From Pseudomonadota bacterium (GTDB lineage Bacteria > Pseudomonadota > Alphaproteobacteria > Rhizobiales > Beijerinckiaceae), in assembly GCA_023423995.1 (NCBI GenBank), contig JAFAEL010000060.1, forward strand, positions 1 to 49,916: DNA of 49,916 nucleotides. The letters are read 5' to 3'. Below are positions 43,488 through 49,916 of the stretch, piece after piece; the stretch's first letter is position 1; every line of letters starts with the position of its first letter. The notes under the pieces were generated by a model that saw only the letters and a list, made by a program, of their open reading frames with translations, was not told where the DNA came from and searched no databases. The position numbers and the translations under genes are program-made.

Positions 43488-44477
43488 ATGGCTCAGTCAG
43501 CATTGAGGCACCCGGCCGGCGAGCACCGTACGCGCGGCCGCGGCAGGGTCTACGGTTCCATCACGGAGACCATCGGCGACACCCCGCTGGTCCGTCTCGA
43601 CCGCCTCGCGAAGCAGAAGGGCGTGAAAGCCGAGATCCTGCTGAAGCTCGAGTTCTTCAACCCGATCGCGAGCGTGAAGGACCGTATCGGCGTCAACATG
43701 ATCGACGCGCTCGAGGCATCCGGGCAGCTGAAGGAGGGTGGCACCCTGATCGAGCCGACCTCCGGCAATACCGGAATCGCGCTCGCATTCGTGGCCGCGG
43801 CGCGGGGTTACCGCATGATCCTCGTCATGCCGGAGACGATGTCGCTCGAGCGTCGCAAGATGCTGGCCTTCCTGGGCGCCGAACTCGTGCTCACGCCCGG
43901 CCCGCAGGGAATGAAAGGCGCGGTCGCCAAGGCCGAGGAACTCGTCCGCGAGACGCCCGGCGCCGTCATGCCCCAGCAGTTCAAGCACCCGGCCAATCCG
44001 GAGATCCACCGGATCACGACGGCCGAGGAGATCTGGAGCGACACTGGCGGGGAGCTCGACGTCTTCATCGCGGCGGTGGGTACCGGCGGCACCATCACGG
44101 GCGTCGGCGAGGTGCTGAAGCCGCGCCTGCCGAACCTCAAGGTCATCGCGGTCGAGCCGGAGGATTCTCCCGTCCTCTCCGGCGGCCAGCCTGGCCCGCA
44201 CAAGATCCAGGGCATCGGGGCCGGTTTCGTGCCGGACGTGCTGGATCGCGCCGTCATCGACGAGGTCCTGACCGTCTCCAATCAGACCGCCTTCGATACC
44301 TCGCGCCTGTTGGCGAAGGTCGAGGGTATTCCGGGCGGCATCTCGACCGGGGCGAATGTCGCGGCGGCGCTCGAGGTGGCGGCTCGGCCCGGGATGGAGG
44401 GCAAGCGTATCGTAACCATCGCGCCGTCCTTCGCCGAGCGCTACATCTCGAGCGCGCTCTTCGAGGGCATCGGCTAG
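43488..44477 (+). CDS. cysK: Cysteine synthase A (O-acetylserine sulfhydrylase)
   Basis: 329 residues, ATG 43488 with AGGAGG upstream. Fold-type II PLP enzyme: [16 protein letters not shown] contains the PLP Lys (K64), [20 protein letters not shown] is the substrate/phosphate loop, and [19 protein letters not shown] the glycine-rich phosphate clamp. The end FEGIG has the C-terminal Ile (I328) close to the position of other CysK proteins. It makes cysteine from O-acetylserine and sulfide in the cytoplasm. The N-terminus has ~20 extra basic residues ([11 protein letters not shown]). A terminator follows 30 bp after the stop. Confidence 0.97.
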   Translation: MAQSALRHPAGEHRTRGRGRVYGSITETIGDTPLVRLDRLAKQKGVKAEILLKLEFFNPIASVKDRIGVNMIDALEASGQLKEGGTLIEPTSGNTGIALAFVAAARGYRMILVMPETMSLERRKMLAFLGAELVLTPGPQGMKGAVAKAEELVRETPGAVMPQQFKHPANPEIHRITTAEEIWSDTGGELDVFIAAVGTGGTITGVGEVLKPRLPNLKVIAVEPEDSPVLSGGQPGPHKIQGIGAGFVPDVLDRAVIDEVLTVSNQTAFDTSRLLAKVEGIPGGISTGANVAAALEVAARPGMEGKRIVTIAPSFAERYISSALFEGIG

Positions 44478-44506
44478 CCGGTCCGACCTCGAGGCGAGTT
44501 CCGATC

Positions 44507-44530
44507 AAGGGCGGCTCTGCCGCCCTTTTT
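44507..44530 (+). terminator. Intrinsic terminator of cysK
   Basis: Perfect 8-bp stem AAGGGCGG (44507-44514) and CCGCCCTT (44520-44527), loop CTCTG, followed directly by TTT, so the transcript ends in five U residues. It is 30 bp after the cysK stop, a classical rho-independent terminator. Confidence 0.9.
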
Positions 44531-44593
44531 CATGCGTGCGGCAACCGCCCGGGCTCCCGCGGGTTCTCCCCTCAACAGTTTGAGGAGGCTCCG

Positions 44594-44959
44594 ATGGCCA
44601 ACCAGGCAAAGACAGAGAATCTCAAGAGCTTCGACGCCTACCGCGACGAGAACGGGCAGTTCATGGGCCAGGATGCGCCGACGGACCTCGCCCGGCCGGA
44701 CGACCTCCAGCGGCATCTGAACAGCGACCCGAGTTGGGAGGCGGAGACGGCTCGCGTCGCCTCAGGGGCGCCTCGGCTCGATTCGATCGCCGGCGGCAGC
44801 ATCGAGACCTCCGACCAGACCGCGGCGGAGACCCCAGCCGAGAACATCCGTCGCATCAGCGACGCGGGCGGAGACGCGGGCGGACCCAAGGCGGCGGGGG
44901 AAAGCTCTGCCGCCAAGGAGGCCGTGGAGCGCGCGACTGCAGGGCTCGGGAAGCCCTGA
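44594..44959 (+). CDS. Small hydrophilic protein of unknown function
   Basis: 121 residues, ATG 44594 preceded by GAGGAGG. No Cys, no signal peptide and no membrane segment. The N-terminal half (KSFDAYRDENGQFMGQDAPT, RPDDLQRHLNSDPSWE) is charged; the rest is Ala/Gly/Glu-rich and looks disordered (ISDAGGDAGGPKAAGESSA). It could be a small stress- or DNA-associated protein, but nothing here is diagnostic. It stands alone after the cysK terminator and converges with the GNAT gene 17 bp away. Confidence 0.8.
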   Translation: MANQAKTENLKSFDAYRDENGQFMGQDAPTDLARPDDLQRHLNSDPSWEAETARVASGAPRLDSIAGGSIETSDQTAAETPAENIRRISDAGGDAGGPKAAGESSAAKEAVERATAGLGKP

Positions 44960-44976
44960 GCCCCGCCCGTCCGCGG

Positions 44977-45264
44977 TCAGGAGACCAGAAGGTCGCGGTG
45001 AGCCCGGTGCGCGCGGAGCCAACCGCGCGCATAGCCGCAGAGGGCGAGGATCTTGCGGTCCTCGGCTCTGGCCTGCCCCGCCACCGCAGACATGAGCCGG
45101 TCGGATGCGCCTGTCCCGCGCAGAGGCGGAGGCGCATAGACGTAGCTGATGACGAGCACGCCCGGCCGCCGCTGGTAATCGGCGTAGGCGACCTGCCCGG
45201 AGACGTCGAGCTCGAAGCGGCTCCGCTCCTCGTCGTCATGGAAGGCGGGCATGGTCTCTGTCAT
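44977..45264 (-). CDS. Short GNAT-like N-acetyltransferase (COG2388 type)
   Basis: 95 residues from ATG 45264, which has GAGG five bases upstream; the longer frame to 45474 overlaps the CoA transferase gene. The fold of the small YidJ/COG2388 GNAT group is readable: SRFELDVSGQVAYADYQRRP, VISYVYAPPPLRGTGASDRL with the acetyl-CoA loop variant RGTGASDRL, and LALCGYARGWLRAHRAHRDL. It probably acetylates a small molecule or protein in the cytoplasm; the substrate is unknown. It lies 28 bp after the CoA transferase stop, so may share its transcript. Confidence 0.87.
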   Translation of the reverse strand: MTETMPAFHDDEERSRFELDVSGQVAYADYQRRPGVLVISYVYAPPPLRGTGASDRLMSAVAGQARAEDRKILALCGYARGWLRAHRAHRDLLVS

Positions 45265-45292
45265 CGGTTCCTCGGCCGGCTGCTCGGGTAGA

Positions 45293-46480
45293 TCAAACGA
45301 TTCCCCGCCGGCGAAGATCCGCGACCTCTTCGGCCGAGTAGCCGGCAGACCCGAGGATCTCGTCCGTGTGCTCGCCGAGCTTCGGTCCAAGCCAGCGCAT
45401 CGCGCCAGGCGTCCGCGACAGCTTGGGGGCGATGCCGGGGACGGGCATCGGGGTGCCGTCCGGAAGCTTAGCATCGATGATCATGTCGCGAGCGCGGTAG
45501 TGCGGGTCCGCCATGATGTCGGCCGCGTTGTAGATGCGTCCCGCAGGCACGGAGGCCTGGTTCATGACGGCGAGCGCTTCCTCCACGGTGCGCTGCTCCG
45601 TCCAAGCCTCGATCGCAGCGTCGATGAAGTCCGCTTCCGCGGCCCGTCCCGCATTGTCGGCAAAGCGCGGGTCCTCGCCGAGGTCCTCCCGCCCGATCGC
45701 CTTCATGAGCCGACGGAAGATGGAGTCGCCGTTGCCGGCCACGAGCACGTAGCCATCCGAGGCCTTGTAGGCATTGGTGGGCGCGATGCCCGGCAGGGCG
45801 CCCCCTGAACGCTCCCGAATCTCGCCGAGGACGCCGTATTCCGGGATCAGGCTCTCCATGATGTTGAAGACGCTCTCGTAAAGGGAGACGTCCACGACCT
45901 GCCCCGTGCCGCCGTTCCGGACGATGTCGATGATCGCCATCAGGGTCCCGATGACGGCATGCAGCGCGGCAAGGGAATCACCTATCGAGACCCCGACGCG
46001 AGAGGGCGGCCGGTCCGGCGACCCGGTCGTGTAGCGAATGCCGCCCATGGCCTCGCCGATCACGCCGAAGCCCGGCCGCTCGCGATAGGGCCCTGTCTGG
46101 CCATAGCCCGAGAGACGGACCAGGATGATCTTCGGATTCAGGCGCGAAAGATCCTCGAACCCGAGTGCCCACTTCTCCGGCGTGCCGGGGCGGAAGTTCT
46201 CGACGACCACGTCGGCATCGGCGGCGAGCCGGCGCACGATATCCTGCCCCTCTGCGGCCTTGAGATCGATCGTGACCGAATGCTTGTTGCGGCTCTGGAC
46301 GTATGACCAGAGCGAGGTCCCGTCATGGGTCTTGCGCCACTTTCGCAGGGGATCGCCGACACCGGGCGGCTCGACCTTGATCACGGTCGCGCCGAACTCG
46401 GCGAGCAGCCGGGTCGCGAAAGGGGCCGCGATGAGCTGCCCGAGTTCGATCACCTTGAGACCGGTAAGGGGGCCGGACAT
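45293..46480 (-). CDS. CaiB/BaiF-type (family III) CoA transferase
   Basis: 395 residues from ATG 46480, preceded by GAGGAGG. Family III marks are LTGLKVIELGQLIAAPFATR, LLAEFGATVIKVEPPGVGDP, NKHSVTIDLKAAEGQ, VVVENFRPGTPEKWALG, ILVRLSGYGQTGPYRERPGF and the catalytic Asp in VSIGDSLAALHAVIG (D168, equivalent to Frc Asp169). It swaps CoA between carboxylic acids, as in formyl-CoA:oxalate or succinyl-CoA-dependent transferases; the actual acid cannot be read from the sequence, and no partner enzyme is next to it. Confidence 0.93.
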   Translation of the reverse strand: MSGPLTGLKVIELGQLIAAPFATRLLAEFGATVIKVEPPGVGDPLRKWRKTHDGTSLWSYVQSRNKHSVTIDLKAAEGQDIVRRLAADADVVVENFRPGTPEKWALGFEDLSRLNPKIILVRLSGYGQTGPYRERPGFGVIGEAMGGIRYTTGSPDRPPSRVGVSIGDSLAALHAVIGTLMAIIDIVRNGGTGQVVDVSLYESVFNIMESLIPEYGVLGEIRERSGGALPGIAPTNAYKASDGYVLVAGNGDSIFRRLMKAIGREDLGEDPRFADNAGRAAEADFIDAAIEAWTEQRTVEEALAVMNQASVPAGRIYNAADIMADPHYRARDMIIDAKLPDGTPMPVPGIAPKLSRTPGAMRWLGPKLGEHTDEILGSAGYSAEEVADLRRRGIV

Positions 46481-46556
46481 GCTCCTCCTCGCAGACTTTG
46501 GCGGCATCTCGGCGGCCGCCCCGGGCCCTTAAACTGCCGACCTTCTCCGGGCCAGA

Positions 46557-46847
46557 TCAGCTGCCCGCAGGCACGAGGATGCAAAAGGTCCGGCTCTTCG
46601 GATCGGCCGGGTTGTAGAGGCAGCGGTGGAAGTTCTCGTCGAAGCTCGGGCGCGCCTGGAAGCGGGTGAAGATCTCGCCCGTTGGCACCACGAGGTAGCG
46701 CCCATCCTGCAGCGCCTCGATCTCGCCCAGCAGGGCCGGCCTGCAATCATGGTCGGCGCAGCAATCCCTCGGATACCCGCCATGGGCCCAGGAGGGCTGG
46801 GCGGTCACGACGGCCGCCACGACGCAGAGTTCCTGTAGGATGCCCAT
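46557..46847 (-). CDS. Small secreted Cys-containing protein of unknown function
   Basis: 96 residues from ATG 46847 with GGGAGG upstream. A signal peptide (MGILQELCVVAAVVTAQPSW, cleavage after AHG or SWA) is followed by a short mature part with five Cys: CCADHDC, then RCLYN and FCILVPAG. The sequence GRYLVVPTGEIFTRFQA looks like a small beta structure. Many Hyphomicrobiales have similar small periplasmic proteins of unknown role (from memory). It stands between the CoA transferase and NUDIX genes on the same strand. Confidence 0.8.
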   Translation of the reverse strand: MGILQELCVVAAVVTAQPSWAHGGYPRDCCADHDCRPALLGEIEALQDGRYLVVPTGEIFTRFQARPSFDENFHRCLYNPADPKSRTFCILVPAGS

Positions 46848-46867
46848 CCGGCCTCCCAATTCCGCCG

Positions 46868-47359
46868 CTACCACAATGCAGTGGGCACACGTCTTTCGGC
46901 AATCTCCGACAGGCGCTCGCGCGTTCCCCGGGTCAGCCCCTCCGGCAGGGCATCCAGGGGAAAGAACCTGCACTCAGCGATCTCATGGTCCGGCATCCGG
47001 CCGCCGCCAGCCGCGGTAAAATCGCGCACGACGAAGACAAGCACGTGGTCGCGACGCGAGACATGGCCGTTCAGGAAGACGCCATGAAGCTGCGGCGCGC
47101 CCGCCAATTCGACCGCGGCCTCCTCGCGAAGCTCCCGGGCGAGCCCTTCCAGCGCGTTCTCGCCGATCTCGATGCCGCCGCCCGGGAATTGCCAACCCGG
47201 CGCATAGGTGTGCCGGACGAGGCAGACACGGTCCTCCGCGTCGATCACGACGGCGCGGACCCCCAGCGTCATGCCGCGCGAGAGGAGGAACCATCCGTGG
47301 AGGGCGCGCCGCGATACTCTGGCTACGACATGGGAAAAGAGAAGCCGTTTCAAGTCCAT
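46868..47359 (-). CDS. NUDIX hydrolase
   Basis: 163 residues from ATG 47359 (MDLKRLLFSHV); the open frame begins at 47434, but that part covers an AT-rich promoter region. The Nudix box is GGIEIGENALEGLARELREE, followed by AAV where the usual box has xGU, so the last Gly is replaced by Ala; the catalytic Glu residues are kept. Around it are LGVRAVVIDAEDRVCLVRHT and GWQFPGGG. It should hydrolyse a nucleoside diphosphate linked to another group; substrate unknown. Divergent from the small open frame at 47460. Confidence 0.92.
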   Translation of the reverse strand: MDLKRLLFSHVVARVSRRALHGWFLLSRGMTLGVRAVVIDAEDRVCLVRHTYAPGWQFPGGGIEIGENALEGLARELREEAAVELAGAPQLHGVFLNGHVSRRDHVLVFVVRDFTAAGGGRMPDHEIAECRFFPLDALPEGLTRGTRERLSEIAERRVPTALW

Positions 47360-47429
47360 TACATCATCTATGCTAAACCAACATGGCTGGCCGGAGGGGA
47401 GCCCCTTAGCTCTCGCTTCTACGCAGGAG

Positions 47430-47448
47430 TACACTATCTAACAGTGTA
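47430..47448. promoter_or_regulatory. Perfect inverted repeat, possible operator
   Basis: TACACT (47430-47435), seven bases, AGTGTA (47443-47448). It lies in the AT-rich divergent gap between the NUDIX gene and the 39-codon open frame, 12 bases before the latter. Size and spacing fit a dimeric regulator such as a PadR or TetR type, but no regulator gene is adjacent. The arms are seen; the function is inferred. Confidence 0.45.
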
Positions 47449-47459
47449 GGTATTCGACG

Positions 47460-47579
47460 ATGTTTCTCTCATACATTCTCGCGCTGATGGCCCGCCGGCC
47501 GGCCTTCTCCTGGCAGCCCGCACTCGACCTCAGCGACAACTCGGTCCGATCGCAACTCATCGCCGGCGCGCAGTACTGA
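47460..47579 (+). CDS. Possible small protein of 39 residues
   Basis: An ATG at 47460 opens a frame of 39 codons starting MFLSYILALMARRPAFSW and ending LIAGAQY. The N-terminus is a short hydrophobic helix followed by ARRP, and the rest is polar (ALDLSDNSVRSQ). The AGG eight to ten bases upstream is a weak ribosome site. It is not covered by another gene, and a palindromic operator-like site lies just before it, which makes it more credible. No family recognised. Confidence 0.4.
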   Translation: MFLSYILALMARRPAFSWQPALDLSDNSVRSQLIAGAQY

Positions 47580-47631
47580 GTTCCCGGGTCCGGCTTGACG
47601 GGGCGGGAACTCGGCCCGAGTTTGCGGCCGC

Positions 47632-48558
47632 ATGTTCCGTATCGCCCACCTGACCGACCCCCATGTGGGGCCGCTGCCCCGGCCGGCGATCCGGCACCTG
47701 CTCGGCAAGCGCTTCACCGGCTATGTGAACTGGCGCCGCGGGCGGCGCGACGCGCACGACATGGATGTGCTGGCGGGGCTCGTGAGCGATCTCCGCGACC
47801 AGACCCCGGACCACATCGCCTGCACGGGTGACATCTGCAATCTCGGCCTCGCCAGCGAATGGCCGAGCTCACGGCTGTTCCTCGACGGGCTCGGCAGCCC
47901 GGAGACCGTCAGCTTCGTGCCCGGCAATCACGACGCCTATGTCCAGAAATCGCTCGCCGGGCTCCTCAAGGCCGTAGATCCCTTCGCCCGCGGCGATGAA
48001 CCCAGTCCGCATCGGTTTCCCTACCTGCGCCGGCGCGGCCAGGTTGCGATCGTTGGCCTCTCGTCCGCCGTGCCGACCGCGCCTTTCGTCGCCTCGGGCA
48101 AGCTGGGGCGCACGCAGCGCAAGGAGGCCGAGGAGTTGCTGGCGGCACTCGCTCGGGAGCCGCTCTTCCGCCTCATCCTCATCCACCATCCGCCGCATGT
48201 GGGCGGGGCTCCCGCCGGCCGGAATCTGACCGATGCCGACAAGTTCGAGGCCATCATCCGGAAAGTCGGCGCCGACCTGATCATCCATGGCCACAACCAT
48301 GTCGGCTCGGTCGCGCATATCGAGGGGCCGAATGGCTGGGTGCCGGTCGTCGGTGCGCCGAGCGCCTCCGCCCGAGGCGGGGCCCTGACGCACCGGGCCG
48401 GCCACCACCTCTTCACGATCTCGGGCGAGCCCGGCGCGTTCCGGGTCGAGGCGGAGCTGCGCGGCATGGACTCGACCGGGAAATTCTGCGGGCTCGGGCC
48501 CATCACCATGGGCCGGGACCCGATAACCTTCGGCCAGGTCATGGGGCTGGGGCGGTGA
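47632..48558 (+). CDS. Calcineurin-like metallophosphoesterase
   Basis: 308 residues, no signal peptide. Metal-site motifs in order: D9 and H11 in HLTDPHVG, GD (66-67) in ACTGDICN, GNHD (98-101), HH (185-186) in LILIHHPPH and GHNH (220-223). This fits the cyclic nucleotide / DNA-repair type of two-metal phosphodiesterases (Icc/CpdA-like); the exact substrate is not readable. Its stop overlaps the GTG of the YbaK-type gene (GTGA), so the two are co-translated. Confidence 0.93.
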   Translation: MFRIAHLTDPHVGPLPRPAIRHLLGKRFTGYVNWRRGRRDAHDMDVLAGLVSDLRDQTPDHIACTGDICNLGLASEWPSSRLFLDGLGSPETVSFVPGNHDAYVQKSLAGLLKAVDPFARGDEPSPHRFPYLRRRGQVAIVGLSSAVPTAPFVASGKLGRTQRKEAEELLAALAREPLFRLILIHHPPHVGGAPAGRNLTDADKFEAIIRKVGADLIIHGHNHVGSVAHIEGPNGWVPVVGAPSASARGGALTHRAGHHLFTISGEPGAFRVEAELRGMDSTGKFCGLGPITMGRDPITFGQVMGLGR

Positions 48559-49037
48559 CCCGTCCGCTCCCCCCGGCCTCGGATCGTGTGCGCGAGGCCG
48601 CCGCGGGGCTCGGCCTTGCGATCGAGATTCTCGAGCACCACGCGCCGACGCGGACGGCCGAGGAGGCCGCAGCGGCCTGCGGCTGCGAGGTTGCCGCGAT
48701 CGTGAAGTCACTCGTCTTCGCGGGCCACCAAAGCGGCGAGCCGCTGCTTCTGCTCGTCTCGGGCGCCAATCGGGTGGACGAGGCGCTTGCCGGGGCGGAG
48801 ATCGGCGAGGCGATTATCCGCCCAGACGGCAAGGCGGTCCGGGCCTGGACAGGCTTTGCCATCGGCGGCATCCCGCCCTTCGGCCATGCGCGGATCCTCA
48901 AGACCTACATGGACGAGGACCTGCTACGGCACGAGAGGGTCTGGGCGGCTGCCGGCACGCCCTCGACGATCTTCCCTATCGATCCCCACGTACTCGCGCG
49001 AGTAACCGGCGCCAGGGTGGCCCGGCTCTCCGGCTGA
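48555..49037 (+). CDS. YbaK/EbsC-type aminoacyl-tRNA deacylase domain protein
   Basis: 160 residues from GTG 48555, overlapping the preceding stop. YbaK fold marks are RVREAAAGLGLAIEILEHHA, TRTAEEAAAACGCEVAAIVK with the conserved Lys of SLVF, LLLVSGANRVDEALAG and GFAIGGIPPFGH. Members hydrolyse mischarged tRNA (for example Cys-tRNA-Pro) in trans. Which tRNA it checks is not evident. The metallophosphoesterase coupling is an unusual pairing. Convergent with hrpB, 12 bp apart. Confidence 0.93.
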   Translation: MTRPLPPASDRVREAAAGLGLAIEILEHHAPTRTAEEAAAACGCEVAAIVKSLVFAGHQSGEPLLLLVSGANRVDEALAGAEIGEAIIRPDGKAVRAWTGFAIGGIPPFGHARILKTYMDEDLLRHERVWAAAGTPSTIFPIDPHVLARVTGARVARLSG

Positions 49038-49049
49038 AGCGTCGCGCGC

Positions 49050-49916
49050 TTACGTCCCGCGCGGCTTCGCCCGGCGGGTAGGCTCGGCATTGGCCGGATC
49101 TTCCGGCCAGGGGTGCCGCGGATAGCGGCCGCGCATCTCGGACCTGACGTCGCTCCAGGAGCCGAGCCAGAAGGCCGGCAGGTCCCGCGTGACCTGGATC
49201 GGCCGGTGCGCGGGCGAGAGAAGATTCAGGACGAGAGGGACACGGCCTCCCCCGATCGTCGGGTGCTTCGCGAGGCCGAACAGCTCCTGCACGCGGACGG
49301 AAACAGCGGGACCTCCCTCCGCCGCGTAATCGACCGGAATGGAAGACCCCGTCGGGACGGTAAGATGCGTCGGAGCCTCCTCGTCCAGACGCCGGCGCTT
49401 GTCCCACGGGATCAGCGCCTCGAGGGCATCCCGCAACTCGGCCGGGGAGATGTCCGCCAGGCCCCGTTTGCCGACAAGGTGGGGCGCCAGCCAGTCTTCG
49501 ATGCTCTTCCCGAGTGCGGCGTCCGATAGGTCCGGCCATTCCGGCCCCTCCGCATTGCGCAGAAAGGCGATGCGGTCGCGAAGCTGACGGCTGCCATCGG
49601 ACCAGGGCAGTTGCGCCGCGCCGAGTCCCGCGAGCCCGCGGGCGAGGATGCGGGCAGAATCCTCGGTCGCCGGCACGGGCAGCGGTTTCTCGCCCAGCAG
49701 CACCGATCCGAGCCGCCGGACCGATCGGGCGCGCAGGGCCCGTGCGGCGGGGTCGAAGACGACCTCCTCGCGCGAGACGATCCTGCCCGCTGCGAGTCTC
49801 TCGATCTCTTCCGGCGTGATCGCCGCGGCGGCGAGGATACGGGCCGACGCCGCTCCGCCCGCGATCTCCGCGATGGCGATGAAGGGTTGGCGGGCGAGCG
49901 CGAGATGCGGCTCCAG
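49050..49916 (-). CDS. hrpB: ATP-dependent helicase HrpB, C-terminal part (gene cut by window edge)
   Basis: The frame is open to the last base of the window (reading EPHLALARQPFIAIAEIAGG at the edge), so the start and the helicase core lie outside. What is visible is the family-specific C-terminal region: ARILAAAAITPEEIERLAAG, then VVFDPAARALRARSVRRLGS, SDAALGKSIEDWLAPHLVGK, LEALIPWDKRRRLDEEAPTH, TVPTGSSIPVDYAAEGGPAV, SVRVQELFGLAKHPTIGGGR and HRPIQVTRDLPAFW. HrpB is a DEAH-box helicase of unclear cellular role in proteobacteria. The Pro/Arg tail ends TRRAKPRGT. Confidence 0.94.
   Translation of the reverse strand: MEPHLALARQPFIAIAEIAGGAASARILAAAAITPEEIERLAAGRIVSREEVVFDPAARALRARSVRRLGSVLLGEKPLPVPATEDSARILARGLAGLGAAQLPWSDGSRQLRDRIAFLRNAEGPEWPDLSDAALGKSIEDWLAPHLVGKRGLADISPAELRDALEALIPWDKRRRLDEEAPTHLTVPTGSSIPVDYAAEGGPAVSVRVQELFGLAKHPTIGGGRVPLVLNLLSPAHRPIQVTRDLPAFWLGSWSDVRSEMRGRYPRHPWPEDPANAEPTRRAKPRGT

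Overview
The window is GC-rich, densely coded DNA from an alphaproteobacterium. Likely Hyphomicrobiales and possibly Methylobacteriaceae such as Microvirga or Methylobacterium; that is an inference from protein style, the Rrf2-cysK and pheST-DUF1186 neighbourhoods and a cluster of GANTC (CcrM-type) sites. No rRNA, tRNA, CRISPR array, insertion sequence or prophage was seen.

Region 1 (1-34 kb) is an almost complete type VI secretion system (T6SS) locus. A minus-strand block runs OmpA-like protein, tssA, tssB, tssC, hcp, tssE, tssF, tssG, clpV, then two small unknown genes. A plus-strand block runs vgrG, a small T6SS-associated gene, an FHA-domain gene (tagH) and a secreted 179-residue protein. 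A second minus-strand block runs tssK, tssL (with OmpA domain), tssM, tagF, a PP2C phosphatase (pppA), a Ser/Thr kinase (ppkA) and an unusual membrane protein. The kinase, phosphatase, FHA protein and TagF make up the known post-translational switch for T6SS firing. No tssJ or PAAR gene was recognised. Left of the tss genes lie an M23 peptidase (cut by the window edge) and a large secreted caspase-like protein with a 47-residue coiled-coil repeat.

The most novel object is the protein at 21525-23180. It joins an IS1595-transposase-like zinc ribbon and helical region, a transmembrane helix and a periplasmic lytic transglycosylase domain, and is encoded directly downstream of the kinase. Other points of interest are a shared GVGF carboxyl terminus on two secreted proteins of the locus, a palindrome beside a likely hcp promoter, and five GANTC sites in 66 bp upstream of the Ku gene.

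Region 2 (33.5-49.9 kb) looks like ordinary chromosome. It holds a class III nucleotide cyclase divergent from Ku (end joining), a serine hydrolase, a DUF1186/SEC-C protein coupled to pheT-pheS, rplT and rpmI, dut-rrf2-cysK, several small proteins, a CaiB-type CoA transferase, a NUDIX hydrolase, a metallophosphoesterase coupled to a YbaK-type deacylase, and the C-terminal part of an HrpB helicase cut by the right edge. No gene-free stretch exceeds 300 bases; the largest gaps (256 bp upstream of tssB, 208 bp between rpmI and dut, 180 bp downstream of tssE) are covered by the regulatory entries.
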